Shown here one piece after another: positions 23,462 to 31,503 of a stretch of 38,395 nt of DNA. The translations under genes and the position numbers were made by a program. The stretch comes from CAYRPN01 sp964426135 (GTDB taxonomy: Bacteria > Planctomycetota > Phycisphaerae > Phycisphaerales > Phycisphaeraceae): the NCBI GenBank assembly GCA_964426135.1, contig CAYRPN010000051.1, forward strand, positions 1-38,395, in the 5' to 3' direction. Within the stretch, counting starts at the first letter, position 1; each line of letters begins with the position of its first letter. The notes beneath the pieces are model-generated. The model was not told the origin of the DNA. It searched no databases and saw nothing but the letters and a program-made list of their open reading frames with translations.

Positions 23462-25129
23462 TCACATCTTCGTACACCGAATCACTTCCTCCGGCGTCGT
23501 CTCGCCGTTGCGCACGCGGCGCCAGCCGTCTTCGCGGAGCAGGCGCAGGCCCTGCTGCTTGGCGACGCGCTCCAGTTCGTGGGCGCCACTGCGCTGCATG
23601 ATCTTCTCGCGAATCTCGTCGGTGACGTTCATCAGCTCATACAAACCTGATCGGCCACGGTAACCGGTGTTATGACATTTTCGGCAACCCGCGCCGCGAT
23701 AAACCAGTTCGCCCGGCTGAATCGGACAGTCGCGCGGCAACTGCGAAAGGTCAGGTTGATACGACTCCTTGCAGTGCGGGCAGATGCGCCGCACCAGCCG
23801 CTGCGCCATCGCCGCGTTGAGCGTGCTAGTGACGAGGAACGGCTCGACGCCCATGTCGATCAGGCGCGTCGCGGCGCTGCACGAGTCATTCGTGTGCAGC
23901 GTGCTGAGCACGAGGTGGCCGGTGAGCGACGCCTGAATCGCGGCCTCGGCGGTTTCCTTGTCGCGGATTTCGCCGATCATGATCACGTCCGGGTCATGGC
24001 GCAGAATGGCGCGAAGGCCGCGGGCGAAGGACATTTCGATCTTGGTGTTCACCTGGATCTGGTTGACGCCGTTGAGGTGATATTCGACGGGGTCTTCCAC
24101 GGTGATGCACTTGATCTCGTCATTGATGATGGCGCTGAGCGCGGCGTAGAGCGTGGTGGTTTTGCCGCTGCCGGTGGGGCCGGTGACGAGGATGATGCCG
24201 TGCGGGCGATCGATCTGCTCTTTGAAGAGCTTGAACGTGTCCTCCGCCATGCCCAGTTCCGGCAAGGTGAAAAGCACATTCGCCTTGTCGAGGATACGCA
24301 TCACGATGCCTTCGCCGAAGAGCATCGGAATCACGCTGACGCGGATATCGATCTGCCGGCCGCCCACGTTCAGGTTGATGCGCCCGTCCTGCGGCAACCG
24401 CTTCTCGGCGATGTTCAGGTGCGCCATGATCTTGATGCGGCTGATCATCGCGGCCTGCAAGCGTTTCACCTCGGCGGGGACGGAGGCGTCCTGCAGAACG
24501 CCGTCGATGCGGTAGCGCACTTTCAGATCGTGCTCGTAAGGCTCGATGTGGATATCGCTGGCGCGCTCGCTGATGGCTTCGAGGAAAATCTCGTTGACGA
24601 GCTTGATGACGCTCGCCTCCTGCGCCATCTGCATCAGGTCTTCGGCGCCCTCTTCGATCCTGATCCCCTGCTGGTCCTGGTCGCCGATGAGTTGATTGAT
24701 CGTGTCGCCGCCAAGGCCGTAGTAGGTCTTGATCGCGGTGTTGATCTGCTCTTCCAGGGCGAGGACGGGCAAAATCTCCAGCCCGGTGAGCAGGCGCAGT
24801 TCGTCGATGGCGTAGAGATCGAATGGATCGCTGGTGGCGACTTTCAGGGATCCATTGAAGCGGGCGATGGGCAGCAGGTGCTTCTGATGCACGAGCTTGG
24901 TGGGCAGAGCGTCGATGGCCTCGCGCGGGATGCGGAGATTGGCCAGATCGACAAAGGGGATGAACAGTTGCTGGCTGGCGACTTTGAGGAGTTGCTCTTC
25001 CTCGATGTGGCCGAGCTTGATCAGGGCGCGGTCCACGCGGGTCCCGTCGGAGCGGGCTTTGCCCTGAGCTTCGGACAACTGCTGCTGGGTGACCAGCGAT
25101 TGCTCAAGTAGTGCGTCAACGACATTCAT
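23462..25129 (-). CDS. gspE: GspE/PilB-type secretion ATPase
   Basis: The cytoplasmic hexameric ATPase that drives pseudopilus assembly, 555 aa. Residues about 1-150 are the GSPII_E N-terminal (MshEN-like) domain. Walker A is GPTGSGKTTT (about 317-326). The Asp box and Walker B lie in LRHDPDVIMIGEIRDKETAE, followed by the His box GHLVLSTLHTNDS. A tetracysteine zinc motif is present (CPHC about 449 and CRKC about 478). First gene of the operon; a promoter should lie in the 25130-25457 region but no clear -35/-10 pair could be fixed. Confidence 0.97.
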   Translation of the reverse strand: MNVVDALLEQSLVTQQQLSEAQGKARSDGTRVDRALIKLGHIEEEQLLKVASQQLFIPFVDLANLRIPREAIDALPTKLVHQKHLLPIARFNGSLKVATSDPFDLYAIDELRLLTGLEILPVLALEEQINTAIKTYYGLGGDTINQLIGDQDQQGIRIEEGAEDLMQMAQEASVIKLVNEIFLEAISERASDIHIEPYEHDLKVRYRIDGVLQDASVPAEVKRLQAAMISRIKIMAHLNIAEKRLPQDGRINLNVGGRQIDIRVSVIPMLFGEGIVMRILDKANVLFTLPELGMAEDTFKLFKEQIDRPHGIILVTGPTGSGKTTTLYAALSAIINDEIKCITVEDPVEYHLNGVNQIQVNTKIEMSFARGLRAILRHDPDVIMIGEIRDKETAEAAIQASLTGHLVLSTLHTNDSCSAATRLIDMGVEPFLVTSTLNAAMAQRLVRRICPHCKESYQPDLSQLPRDCPIQPGELVYRGAGCRKCHNTGYRGRSGLYELMNVTDEIREKIMQRSGAHELERVAKQQGLRLLREDGWRRVRNGETTPEEVIRCTKM

Positions 25130-25682
25130 GGGACATCACATCCGTGTGCGAGTTCGGAAAATCGCGCGATCCAGTCGCAGGCTCTCTTCTCCGTCACTGA
25201 CTCCTTCGAGGCAGCGGCGGGCTGGGGAACGACATCGTAGCCCGCAGCACCGTCCAGACTCGCGCTCTACCAACCATTGACGCCAAAGGGGAACGGGTTT
25301 CCCCTACGGCGAAAACTGTTTCTTCCGATTCACACCGACAGTCCAACGTCCATCGCAAGCCTCGGATTGCAAACATCCAGCGATTGCACGAGTTTGCCCC
25401 GCCTGCGCGGAGGTTCTCGGTCCTGATTCATAGGTAACAGCCTCGTAACGGTTGGGCGTAGGGTGCGTCAAGGCTCGGCGCGGACGCACCATCCTGGACT
25501 TCCGGTAGACCGTGGTGCGTCCGCGCCGAGCCTTGACGCACCCTACCACTCACCCCAACCTACGACCCACTCATCCTGAAGTTGCCTTTTGTCGCACCCT
25601 TTCCCATCCACGACGGTACGCCTTGATTACAATGCCCGTCGTGATCGACCTGAACCTGCCCAACCTTCGAAATGGAGTCCCC
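25130..25682. other. Divergent intergenic region between gspE and the lipoprotein gene
   Basis: About 550 bp without a credible gene. It must carry the promoters of both flanking genes. A small hairpin (GGGGAACGGG / CCCC type) is at about 25288-25306 and a large inverted repeat at 25458-25547. TACAAT at 25628-25633 is a possible -10 for the lipoprotein gene, but no matching -35 is seen at the normal distance. Confidence 0.6.
25458..25547. repeat. Perfect 34-nt inverted repeat (simple form)
   Basis: Arms 25458-25491 and 25514-25547 are identical reverse complements over 34 nt, beginning GTAGGGTGCGTCAAGGCT, with a 22-nt loop. The same family occurs in an expanded form at 26677-26945. Confidence 0.96.
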
Positions 25683-26642
25683 ATGTTCCCGACGCCGCGT
25701 CGCCTTGCCGTGCTTCCTCTGCTCGCCCTCCTGTTGACCCTGATCGGTTGCGGCGGCGGCAGCGCTGAGCCGCCGGCCAAGACCGCGGATGAAGCCGTGC
25801 TCCGCGTGGTGCGCGGCCTGGCGGCCGACAACCCCGTCCATCTCTGGGACGCCCTGCCCGACAGTTATCAGAAAGACGTGAACGACCTCATCAAGGCCTT
25901 CGCCAACAAGATGGACGCCGGCGGATGGGATCCCGCCTTCCAGATCGGCCAGCGCATCACCAAGCTCCTGCGCGACAAGAAACAGTTCATCCTCGCCCAC
26001 CCGATGCTGGCGGAGATGCCCAACCGCGCCGAAGCCGAAAAAGGCTGGGACAACATCGTGGGCATGCTGGACACCGTCCTCACCAGCGAAATCTCCACGC
26101 TCGAAGGCCTGAAGAAACTGGACATGCGCCGCTTCTTCTCCGGCACGGGCAGCCGGCTGATGGCGCAGTTCTCCGCCGCGTCCAAACTCGCCAAGGACAT
26201 GGGGCCCGAGCAGAAACAAGCTGCGGAAATGTTTGAGAAGTTTAAAGCCATGAAGGCGACCATCGTTTCCGAAAGCGGCGACACCGCCAAGGTGAAACTG
26301 GAGATCGCCGGCGAAAAGCCGAAGGAAGTCGACTTCACCCGCGTGGAAGGCAAGTGGATTCCCGCCGACATGGCACGCGAGTTCAAGGGCGGCATCGCCG
26401 AGGCCCGCGCCGCCGTCGAAAAAATCACCCCGGAGCAGGTCGCGCAGATGAAGAGCGGCGTGATGCTCGCCTCCGGCATGATCAGCGGCACCATTGCCCC
26501 GCTGGAACAAGCCACCACCCAGGCCGAGTTCAACACCGCGGTCGAAGGCCTCAAATCCATGTTCGGCGGCGGCGCCGGCGGCTTCCCGTTCCTGGGCGGC
26601 GGTGGACCAGGCCCCAAGCCGGCACCTGATTTCGAGAAATAA
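25683..26642 (+). CDS. Predicted lipoprotein of unknown function
   Basis: 319 aa. The start was chosen for the GGAG 5 nt before the ATG and because it puts a lipoprotein signal at the N-terminus: RRLAVLPLLALLLTLIGCGG with lipobox LIGC. The mature protein is mostly helical, Lys/Glu/Ala-rich, with a Gly/Pro-rich C-terminus (FGGGAGGFPFLGGGG). I do not recognise a domain. An upstream in-frame ATG at 25632 would bury the signal peptide, so it is less likely. It stands alone, divergent from the secretion operon and convergent with the next gene. Confidence 0.85.
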   Translation: MFPTPRRLAVLPLLALLLTLIGCGGGSAEPPAKTADEAVLRVVRGLAADNPVHLWDALPDSYQKDVNDLIKAFANKMDAGGWDPAFQIGQRITKLLRDKKQFILAHPMLAEMPNRAEAEKGWDNIVGMLDTVLTSEISTLEGLKKLDMRRFFSGTGSRLMAQFSAASKLAKDMGPEQKQAAEMFEKFKAMKATIVSESGDTAKVKLEIAGEKPKEVDFTRVEGKWIPADMAREFKGGIAEARAAVEKITPEQVAQMKSGVMLASGMISGTIAPLEQATTQAEFNTAVEGLKSMFGGGAGGFPFLGGGGPGPKPAPDFEK

Positions 26643-26676
26643 GGAAAGCGAAAAATCGCAAACGCCCGAGTTCCCC

Positions 26677-26945
26677 GTAGGGTGCGTCAAGGCTTGGCGC
26701 GAACGCACCACGTTGCGCTTCCGTTGATCGGTGATGCGTCAGCGCGAACGCACCACGTTGCGCTTCCGTTGATCGGTGATGCGTCCGCGCGAACGCACCA
26801 CGTTGCGCTTCCGTTGATCGATGGTGCGTCCGCGCGAACGCACCACATTGCGCTTCCGTTGATCGATGGTGCGTCAGCGCGAACGCGCCACGTTGCGCTT
26901 CCGTTGATCGATGGTGCGTCCGCGCCAAGCCTTGACACACCCTAC
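26677..26945. repeat. Expanded inverted repeat: outer arms enclosing five 45-bp tandem units
   Basis: The outer arms (26677-26700 and 26922-26945) pair over 24 nt with one mismatch and match the family at 25458-25547. Inside, GAACGCACC recurs at 26701, 26746, 26791, 26836 and 26881 (the last as GAACGCGCC), an exact 45-bp period. It lies between convergent genes and may end transcription from both sides. Confidence 0.95.
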
Positions 26946-26953
26946 CTGTTTCT

Positions 26954-28417
26954 TCACAACACCAGTTTCATCCCCGGCCCCACCGCGTCCGGCAGCGCGT
27001 GACCTTCCAGATCGGCAGGCTCGATCGCCGTCGTGTGCGCGATCTCCACCACGCCCTCGACTTTTCCATCGTCGTCCCGCGTCACCGCCACACCGTTCGC
27101 TTCCAGCCAGCGGGCCGCGCGCTCGATCTGCAGCGCGATGCTCGACGCCGGCGAATCGACCGCCATCGGTTCGCCGGACTTCGCATCCGCATTCTTGATC
27201 GGGGCGAACTCCTCCACGCGGTCCGTTTCGTACACGATCGACGTCGCGCACAGCGGCAGCGCGTCGAACACGAATGTCTCCAGCTTCACCGCGTTGGGCT
27301 CCTTCAACGCCACCGGCTGCCCCGTCGCCAGATCCACGCAGCCCACCTTCTTCTCCGCCCGATGGAACGGCAGCGCGAAGCCCTCCGCCGATTCATTGAG
27401 CGTCTGTACGAAGTCCCGGCGAATCACGTGAATCGCAATCGAACCGGCGCGGAACCGAAGCTCCCCTTCCGGCGTGCGCTGCATCGCCAGTTCGTCCGGC
27501 AAATCCGAATACTCGATGATCGTCACCCGCCCATCGACCTTGCAGAAGTTGCCGAGCTTCTCCTTCGGCCCCGTCTTCGGCAGCATCTTCGAACTCATCT
27601 GCGCCCCGTCCATCGCGTGTAGCCCGATGAAGAGCGGATCCACGACTTTCACGCTCGGATTATCGATCTGCACGTAGCTGATCTGCTCCACGCCCCGGCT
27701 CTTCATGTCGGCAATCGCGCCGCTGGTGTAGAGCGCCTTGAGCGATCCGCCGTGGCCGTTCGGTGAAAGCGCGAGACTGTCGGGGGCTTCCAGCAGCACT
27801 TTGCCGGTCTTCATGTCCAGCGCGGGCATCATCGCCTGCGGGAAGATCATGACGTTTTCATCTTCGAGGCCGAAGCATTCGTTCTCTTCGAGGAACGCGC
27901 GGGTGGCGGCGTCGTTGGCGGGGCTGGTCATGATGTACCACGGAATCACGCAGCCCCATTTCTTCTGGGCGCGGAGGATGTATTCAGCGATCACGCCGAA
28001 GAGCGGCAGCTTGCGGATCGGCGTTGCAGGGAACGTGCCCTTGGGCGCATCCCAGCCGAGGCGCGTGCCCTGCCCGCCGGCCACGGTGAACGCGGCGACC
28101 CGGCCGTCGCGGATCAGCTTCTCGCCCAGCGCGCGGGCCTCGGCGTATTTCTGCACCAGCGCGCCGGTCGGCACGCGCGGGTACACCGGCGCCGGCTCGA
28201 TCTTCGTGGGCAACTGAAACTTCGGCTTCGAAAGCACGTAGGTCTGCACCAGCCGCGCGACTTCAGGCCAGTCGATGCCTTCGATCTGCGACAGCAGCTT
28301 GTCCTTGCCGGCTGAGTCGAGGCGATCGAAAAAATGCAGCGCGTGCGACTGACCGGCGGCGTCGAGCGATTGGCGAACGGATGCAAGGCGATCGGAAAGA
28401 GCGGCAGTGGTAGGCAT
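26954..28417 (-). CDS. UDP-sugar pyrophosphorylase (UAP1/UDPGP family)
   Basis: Probably makes a UDP-activated sugar, UDP-N-acetylglucosamine or UDP-glucose, from UTP and the sugar 1-phosphate. It is 487 aa. The nucleotide loop is TVAGGQGTRLGWDAPKG (about 112-128). Family landmarks follow: PWYIMTSPAND, LSPNGHGGSLKAL, YVQIDNPSVKVVDPLFIG, and LETFVFDALP near the C-terminus. This layout is that of the eukaryotic-type UAP/UDPGP family, not the bacterial GlmU or GalU types. GGAG lies 6 nt before the ATG. Substrate cannot be fixed from motifs alone. Confidence 0.92.
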   Translation of the reverse strand: MPTTAALSDRLASVRQSLDAAGQSHALHFFDRLDSAGKDKLLSQIEGIDWPEVARLVQTYVLSKPKFQLPTKIEPAPVYPRVPTGALVQKYAEARALGEKLIRDGRVAAFTVAGGQGTRLGWDAPKGTFPATPIRKLPLFGVIAEYILRAQKKWGCVIPWYIMTSPANDAATRAFLEENECFGLEDENVMIFPQAMMPALDMKTGKVLLEAPDSLALSPNGHGGSLKALYTSGAIADMKSRGVEQISYVQIDNPSVKVVDPLFIGLHAMDGAQMSSKMLPKTGPKEKLGNFCKVDGRVTIIEYSDLPDELAMQRTPEGELRFRAGSIAIHVIRRDFVQTLNESAEGFALPFHRAEKKVGCVDLATGQPVALKEPNAVKLETFVFDALPLCATSIVYETDRVEEFAPIKNADAKSGEPMAVDSPASSIALQIERAARWLEANGVAVTRDDDGKVEGVVEIAHTTAIEPADLEGHALPDAVGPGMKLVL

Positions 28418-28510
28418 GCGAACTCCATGTCACTCGCCCAGGGGCGAGGCAACAGACGATATCGATTCTCCCGGCAGTGAAAAAGGGTGCGCTAGGATCA
28501 AAACCATCGT

Positions 28511-29311
28511 TCACACCGCGCTCTGCCACACCGCCCTGCCGACCCAGAACGGGCCCAGGTTGGTCAGGTACAGCGAGGTCTGCTGCGTCTTGCGCATGGT
28601 TTGGACGACGTGCGAGAGCGGCGCCAGTTCCTTGCCGAGCAGGCCTACGACGAAGTCGTTGTCGTTGACATCCATGCCGTGGCAGGCGAGGCGGATGTCG
28701 TGGGCGAGGTCGCCGGCGCCGTATGCCATGCCGATCACGCCATGTTCGCGGAGGATCGCCATCTGCTCGTCCTTGGTCAGCCGTTCAAAAGCACCGGCGC
28801 GGCGCAATGGATAAAAGACGGCCCACGGCCACTTGGGGTTCAGTGCCGTGCGTCGCGGCCGATCGAAGAGCGTGTCCTCCAGGTTCGGCTCGTAGCCCAG
28901 GGCGTACGTTCGGCCGAACATGGTGAACTGCGGCTGCGGCGTGAGACTGGCGAACGGCTCGGCGAGCAGCACGGGGCGCAGCGTGTCGATGAAAAAGTTC
29001 GGATCGCGGCTGAAGGTAAAGACCGCCACGCCGCGCGGGTCAGCCACGCTTTCGTAGACGACGCCTTCGATCTTCGCGGCGCTGAGCGCATCGCCAAGGG
29101 CGCGCCCGTTCGTGCAGCCGGTGAATGCGAGCAACTGCATGAACAGACGCTGGTCGGATTTCTGCGGCTGGCCATTCTTCAAGCCGCCCTTCTCGCTCAC
29201 ATCGGGAATCTCCGTGCGCGGCGGACCGCCGGCGGGTGGACCGCCTGTGACTGGGGCAGGGGCTTTGGAATGATCGTCTGCGTGTGCATGAGGATGGGTG
29301 ATCTGGGTCAT
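28511..29311 (-). CDS. Chlorite dismutase / HemQ-family heme protein
   Basis: 266 aa from the ATG; the frame also opens further upstream at a TTG, which I did not choose. The first ~45 residues are His/Pro/Gly-rich and not part of the domain. The conserved core reads FYPLRRAGAFERLTKDEQ, ILREHGVIG, HGMDVNDNDFVVGL, and MRKTQQTSLYLTNLGPFWVG, the pattern of the Cld/HemQ family. Members either decarboxylate coproheme to make heme b or act on chlorite. The His in REHG is probably the proximal heme ligand by analogy. Without the pathway neighbours the exact role stays open; coproheme decarboxylase is the more common one. Confidence 0.88.
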   Translation of the reverse strand: MTQITHPHAHADDHSKAPAPVTGGPPAGGPPRTEIPDVSEKGGLKNGQPQKSDQRLFMQLLAFTGCTNGRALGDALSAAKIEGVVYESVADPRGVAVFTFSRDPNFFIDTLRPVLLAEPFASLTPQPQFTMFGRTYALGYEPNLEDTLFDRPRRTALNPKWPWAVFYPLRRAGAFERLTKDEQMAILREHGVIGMAYGAGDLAHDIRLACHGMDVNDNDFVVGLLGKELAPLSHVVQTMRKTQQTSLYLTNLGPFWVGRAVWQSAV

Positions 29312-29315
29312 AATC

Positions 29316-29552
29316 TCACTCTGACTCCGGCTTGGGGTTTGCGAGTTCAAGCGTTTCCAATCGCGTCACCAACATCAGGTTGATGACCACACGGCGCCCT
29401 TCCCGGCTGGTGAAATGAACGGTTCGCGCCGTGTCGCTGAATTGCAGCAGTTCCGGGTGGTCGACCTTAAACGATGCGCCATCCGCCACACTGATGACGA
29501 ACGGTTCAAAAGGTTGCCGGGCTAAATGCAGGCGGATCTGATTGACATTCAT
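29316..29552 (-). CDS. Small uncharacterised protein, QPFEPF family
   Basis: 78 aa. The start is supported by AGGAGA upstream. The motif LARQPFEPFVISVADGASF is followed by HPELL and a beta-rich C-terminus. Proteins of this shape are common and uncharacterised in planctomycetes. It is a paralogue of the gene just upstream (29583-29822). It overlaps nothing and stops 4 nt before the heme protein gene, so the three may form one unit. Confidence 0.75.
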   Translation of the reverse strand: MNVNQIRLHLARQPFEPFVISVADGASFKVDHPELLQFSDTARTVHFTSREGRRVVINLMLVTRLETLELANPKPESE

Positions 29553-29582
29553 CGAGTCGATCTCCTGAAGGCCCTGGTCCCA

Positions 29583-29822
29583 TCAGCGCTTCGCACCCGC
29601 CTTGCGCCGACGACCGCGCGTGTCATCGATGCTTACGGCTTCACTGACGTCGAACGATCGAAATTCTTCACCCGGCAGTGAGACGGTTACCAGCCGACCT
29701 TGAGGATGGAACCCGATGTGATACCGAGCGCTGACCCGCATTCTTTCGCCGCTTCGCAATCGGACGACAAACGGACGAAACGGTTCAGCGTGGTATCGCT
29801 CTCGAAAATCGTCGATCGTCAT
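29583..29822 (-). CDS. Small uncharacterised protein, EPFRPF family
   Basis: 79 aa. YHAEPFRPFVVRLRSGERM corresponds to the QPFEPF motif of its downstream paralogue. The spacing HIGFHPQGRLVTVSL and FDVSEAVSIDD is also similar. The C-terminus is basic (RGRRRKAGAKR). No Shine-Dalgarno sequence is seen. Function unknown. Confidence 0.72.
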   Translation of the reverse strand: MTIDDFRERYHAEPFRPFVVRLRSGERMRVSARYHIGFHPQGRLVTVSLPGEEFRSFDVSEAVSIDDTRGRRRKAGAKR

Positions 29823-29865
29823 AGTGAAGAAATGTTAGCCGGGGTTCAAATGGGGAACAAGGGCT

Positions 29866-29891
29866 GGCACGGGGGCTTCAGCCCCCATGCC
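29866..29891. repeat. Third, imperfect copy of the 26-bp palindrome
   Basis: GGCACGGGGGCTTCAGCCCC plus the matching end, the same as the palindrome at 22074-22099 except for two changes that break symmetry. Flanking sequence also matches (CCTGCGG downstream of each). It sits upstream of one small gene and just past the stop of the dehydratase gene. Confidence 0.85.
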
Positions 29892-29921
29892 TGCGGGCCG
29901 AATACGGCCCGGCTCGCTGTT

Positions 29922-31091
29922 TCACTGCTGGCTCCGCCGATGCCAGTTCGCGTCGACGAACATGTTCAGGCCCGGATCCTGGATCACGCCATCGATCTTC
30001 TTCGCTTCGTTGCTGCGGATGAAGTCGAGATTCATCTGAACGCCCCAGCCCGGCCCGCCGGGCAGCGCGAAGTGGCCGTCGACCACCTGCGGGTACGGCG
30101 AACCGCAGAGCTTGATGCGCTCATCCACAAAATCGTTGAAGTGCTCGAGAATCTTGCCGTTGCGCAGCGTCGCCATCAGGTGCAGCGCAGCCGTCGTGGA
30201 GACGATGCCGCTGACATTGTGCGGTGCGACGACGACGCTGTACGTCTCGGCGGTGCTCGCGATTTTTTTCACCTCGAGCAATCCGCCGCACTGGTTGATG
30301 TCCGGTTGAATGATGTGGACCGCGCGCTGTTCGAAGAGATCGCGGAACTGGGCCGCGCGGTAAAGGCGCTCGCCGGTGGCGATGGGAATCGTGGTGTGGG
30401 CCGCGACGTACTTGAGCGCCGGCACATCCTCCGGCCTGCACGGCTCCTCGATCCAGCTTGGGTGAAACTTCTCGATGGCTTTGGCGATTTCGACCGCCTG
30501 CTGCGGGGCGAACCGGCCGTGCATCTCGATGAGCAGTTCCACGTCCGGCCCCACCGCGCCGCGCACCGCTTCGACGAGTTCCACGCTTCTGCGAAACTCG
30601 GCGCGGGTCAGTTCCATGTCGCCGTTGCCGAAGGGATCGAACTTCATCGCGCGGTAACCCTTGGCCGTGACGCGCTTGGCGGCGGCGGCGAAGTTGTCGG
30701 GCGTGCGCTCGACGGTGTACCAGCCGTTGGCGTAAGCGGGGATTTTGTCGCGCACCTTGCCGCCGAGCATCTGGTAGACCGGCAGTTTCGCCTGCTTGCC
30801 GATGATGTCCCAGCACGCCATTTCGATCAGCGCCAGGCCGGTCATCACGACTTCGCCGGCGGAGCCGAAGTCGAGCAGCGTCAGCCGGCGGTAGAGCGCT
30901 TCGATGTCGTGCGGATCGTGGCCGACGATGTGGCGGCGGACGTCGAGCAGGTACTGCGCGACGGTGTGGGTCTTACCCACGACGCGCGCCTCGCCGACGC
31001 CGGTGTAGCCCGCATCGGTTTCGACGATGACGTAAGTGAGATTGCGCCAGGGGGTGCCGACGACGAAGGTTTGATAGCTGGTGATTTTCAT
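29922..31091 (-). CDS. Enolase-superfamily dehydratase (mandelate racemase / galactonate dehydratase-like)
   Basis: 389 aa from the ATG. The enzyme would abstract a proton next to a carboxylate in a sugar acid. N-terminal capping domain: VETDAGYTGVGEARVVG and ALIEMACWDIIGKQAKLPVY. Barrel landmarks: MKFDPFG, IEMHGRFAP, WIEEPCRPED, PIATGERLY, PDINQCGGLLE and VAPHNVSG. The HGR and PHN histidines match galactonate-dehydratase-type members. The first metal-ligand position, usually Asp (as in DFHGR), is Glu here (IEMHGR). Substrate is unknown; stands alone. Confidence 0.9.
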   Translation of the reverse strand: MKITSYQTFVVGTPWRNLTYVIVETDAGYTGVGEARVVGKTHTVAQYLLDVRRHIVGHDPHDIEALYRRLTLLDFGSAGEVVMTGLALIEMACWDIIGKQAKLPVYQMLGGKVRDKIPAYANGWYTVERTPDNFAAAAKRVTAKGYRAMKFDPFGNGDMELTRAEFRRSVELVEAVRGAVGPDVELLIEMHGRFAPQQAVEIAKAIEKFHPSWIEEPCRPEDVPALKYVAAHTTIPIATGERLYRAAQFRDLFEQRAVHIIQPDINQCGGLLEVKKIASTAETYSVVVAPHNVSGIVSTTAALHLMATLRNGKILEHFNDFVDERIKLCGSPYPQVVDGHFALPGGPGWGVQMNLDFIRSNEAKKIDGVIQDPGLNMFVDANWHRRSQQ

Positions 31092-31209
31092 GGCGACTGC
31101 TGACGCGTGAAATTCGGTCTGAACCACAAAGGACACAAAGGCGCGAAGGCACGAAGAAGCTCAGAGATGATAGAAGAAAATCATCGCGATCTGGACATCG
31201 CGTTTAGCG

Positions 31210-31282
31210 GTCGGGCCGAGTCCGCGAGGCCCACCTGTCTGGGCGCTCGAAGAACGGGTGGGCCTCGCCGACTCGGCCCGAC
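31210..31282. repeat. GTCGGGCCGAGT inverted repeat
   Basis: Arms of 26 nt (31210-31235 and 31257-31282) pair with one mismatch around a 21-nt loop. A fragment of the same sequence (GGCCTCGCGGACTCGGCC) is embedded in the element at 34134-34318. Confidence 0.9.
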
Positions 31283-31337
31283 TGCTAAGGAACGGGATCG
31301 AAATAACTTCCCGGATTCAGACGCCAGAATTTTCATT

Positions 31338-31438
31338 AGGAAAGCAGGAAAAGAGGAAATGAGGAACAGAAACAGAGGGCGTCAATCGCCTGAATTGTGT
31401 CTGTTCCTGCTTTCCTCGTTTCCTCATTTCCTTAGAAA
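31338..31438. repeat. AGGAAA inverted repeat with 8-bp period
   Basis: The left arm has AGGAAAGC, AGGAAAAG, AGGAAATG, AGGAACAG at 8-bp spacing. The right arm (31401-31438) is the reverse complement. Purine-rich on one arm, pyrimidine-rich on the other. Confidence 0.85.
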
Positions 31439-31503
31439 TTCTGACTCGGTCAGTTGGACGAGAATCGGGAGGTTACTTCGGTCGCATTCCTAACCGAAGA
31501 AGG

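Larger units (their letters stand above)
31092..31503. other. Repeat-filled intergenic region
   Basis: About 410 bp with no credible gene. It starts with a widespread repeat-like stretch (ACCACAAAGGACACAAAGG). Two inverted repeats follow: 31210-31235 with 31257-31282, and about 31338-31369 with 31401-31438. Confidence 0.75.

Noticed and set aside
26551..27002. Open frames with repeated ARTHHVALPLI-type peptides
   Set aside because: They come from the 45-bp tandem units; a 45-bp period keeps every frame open.
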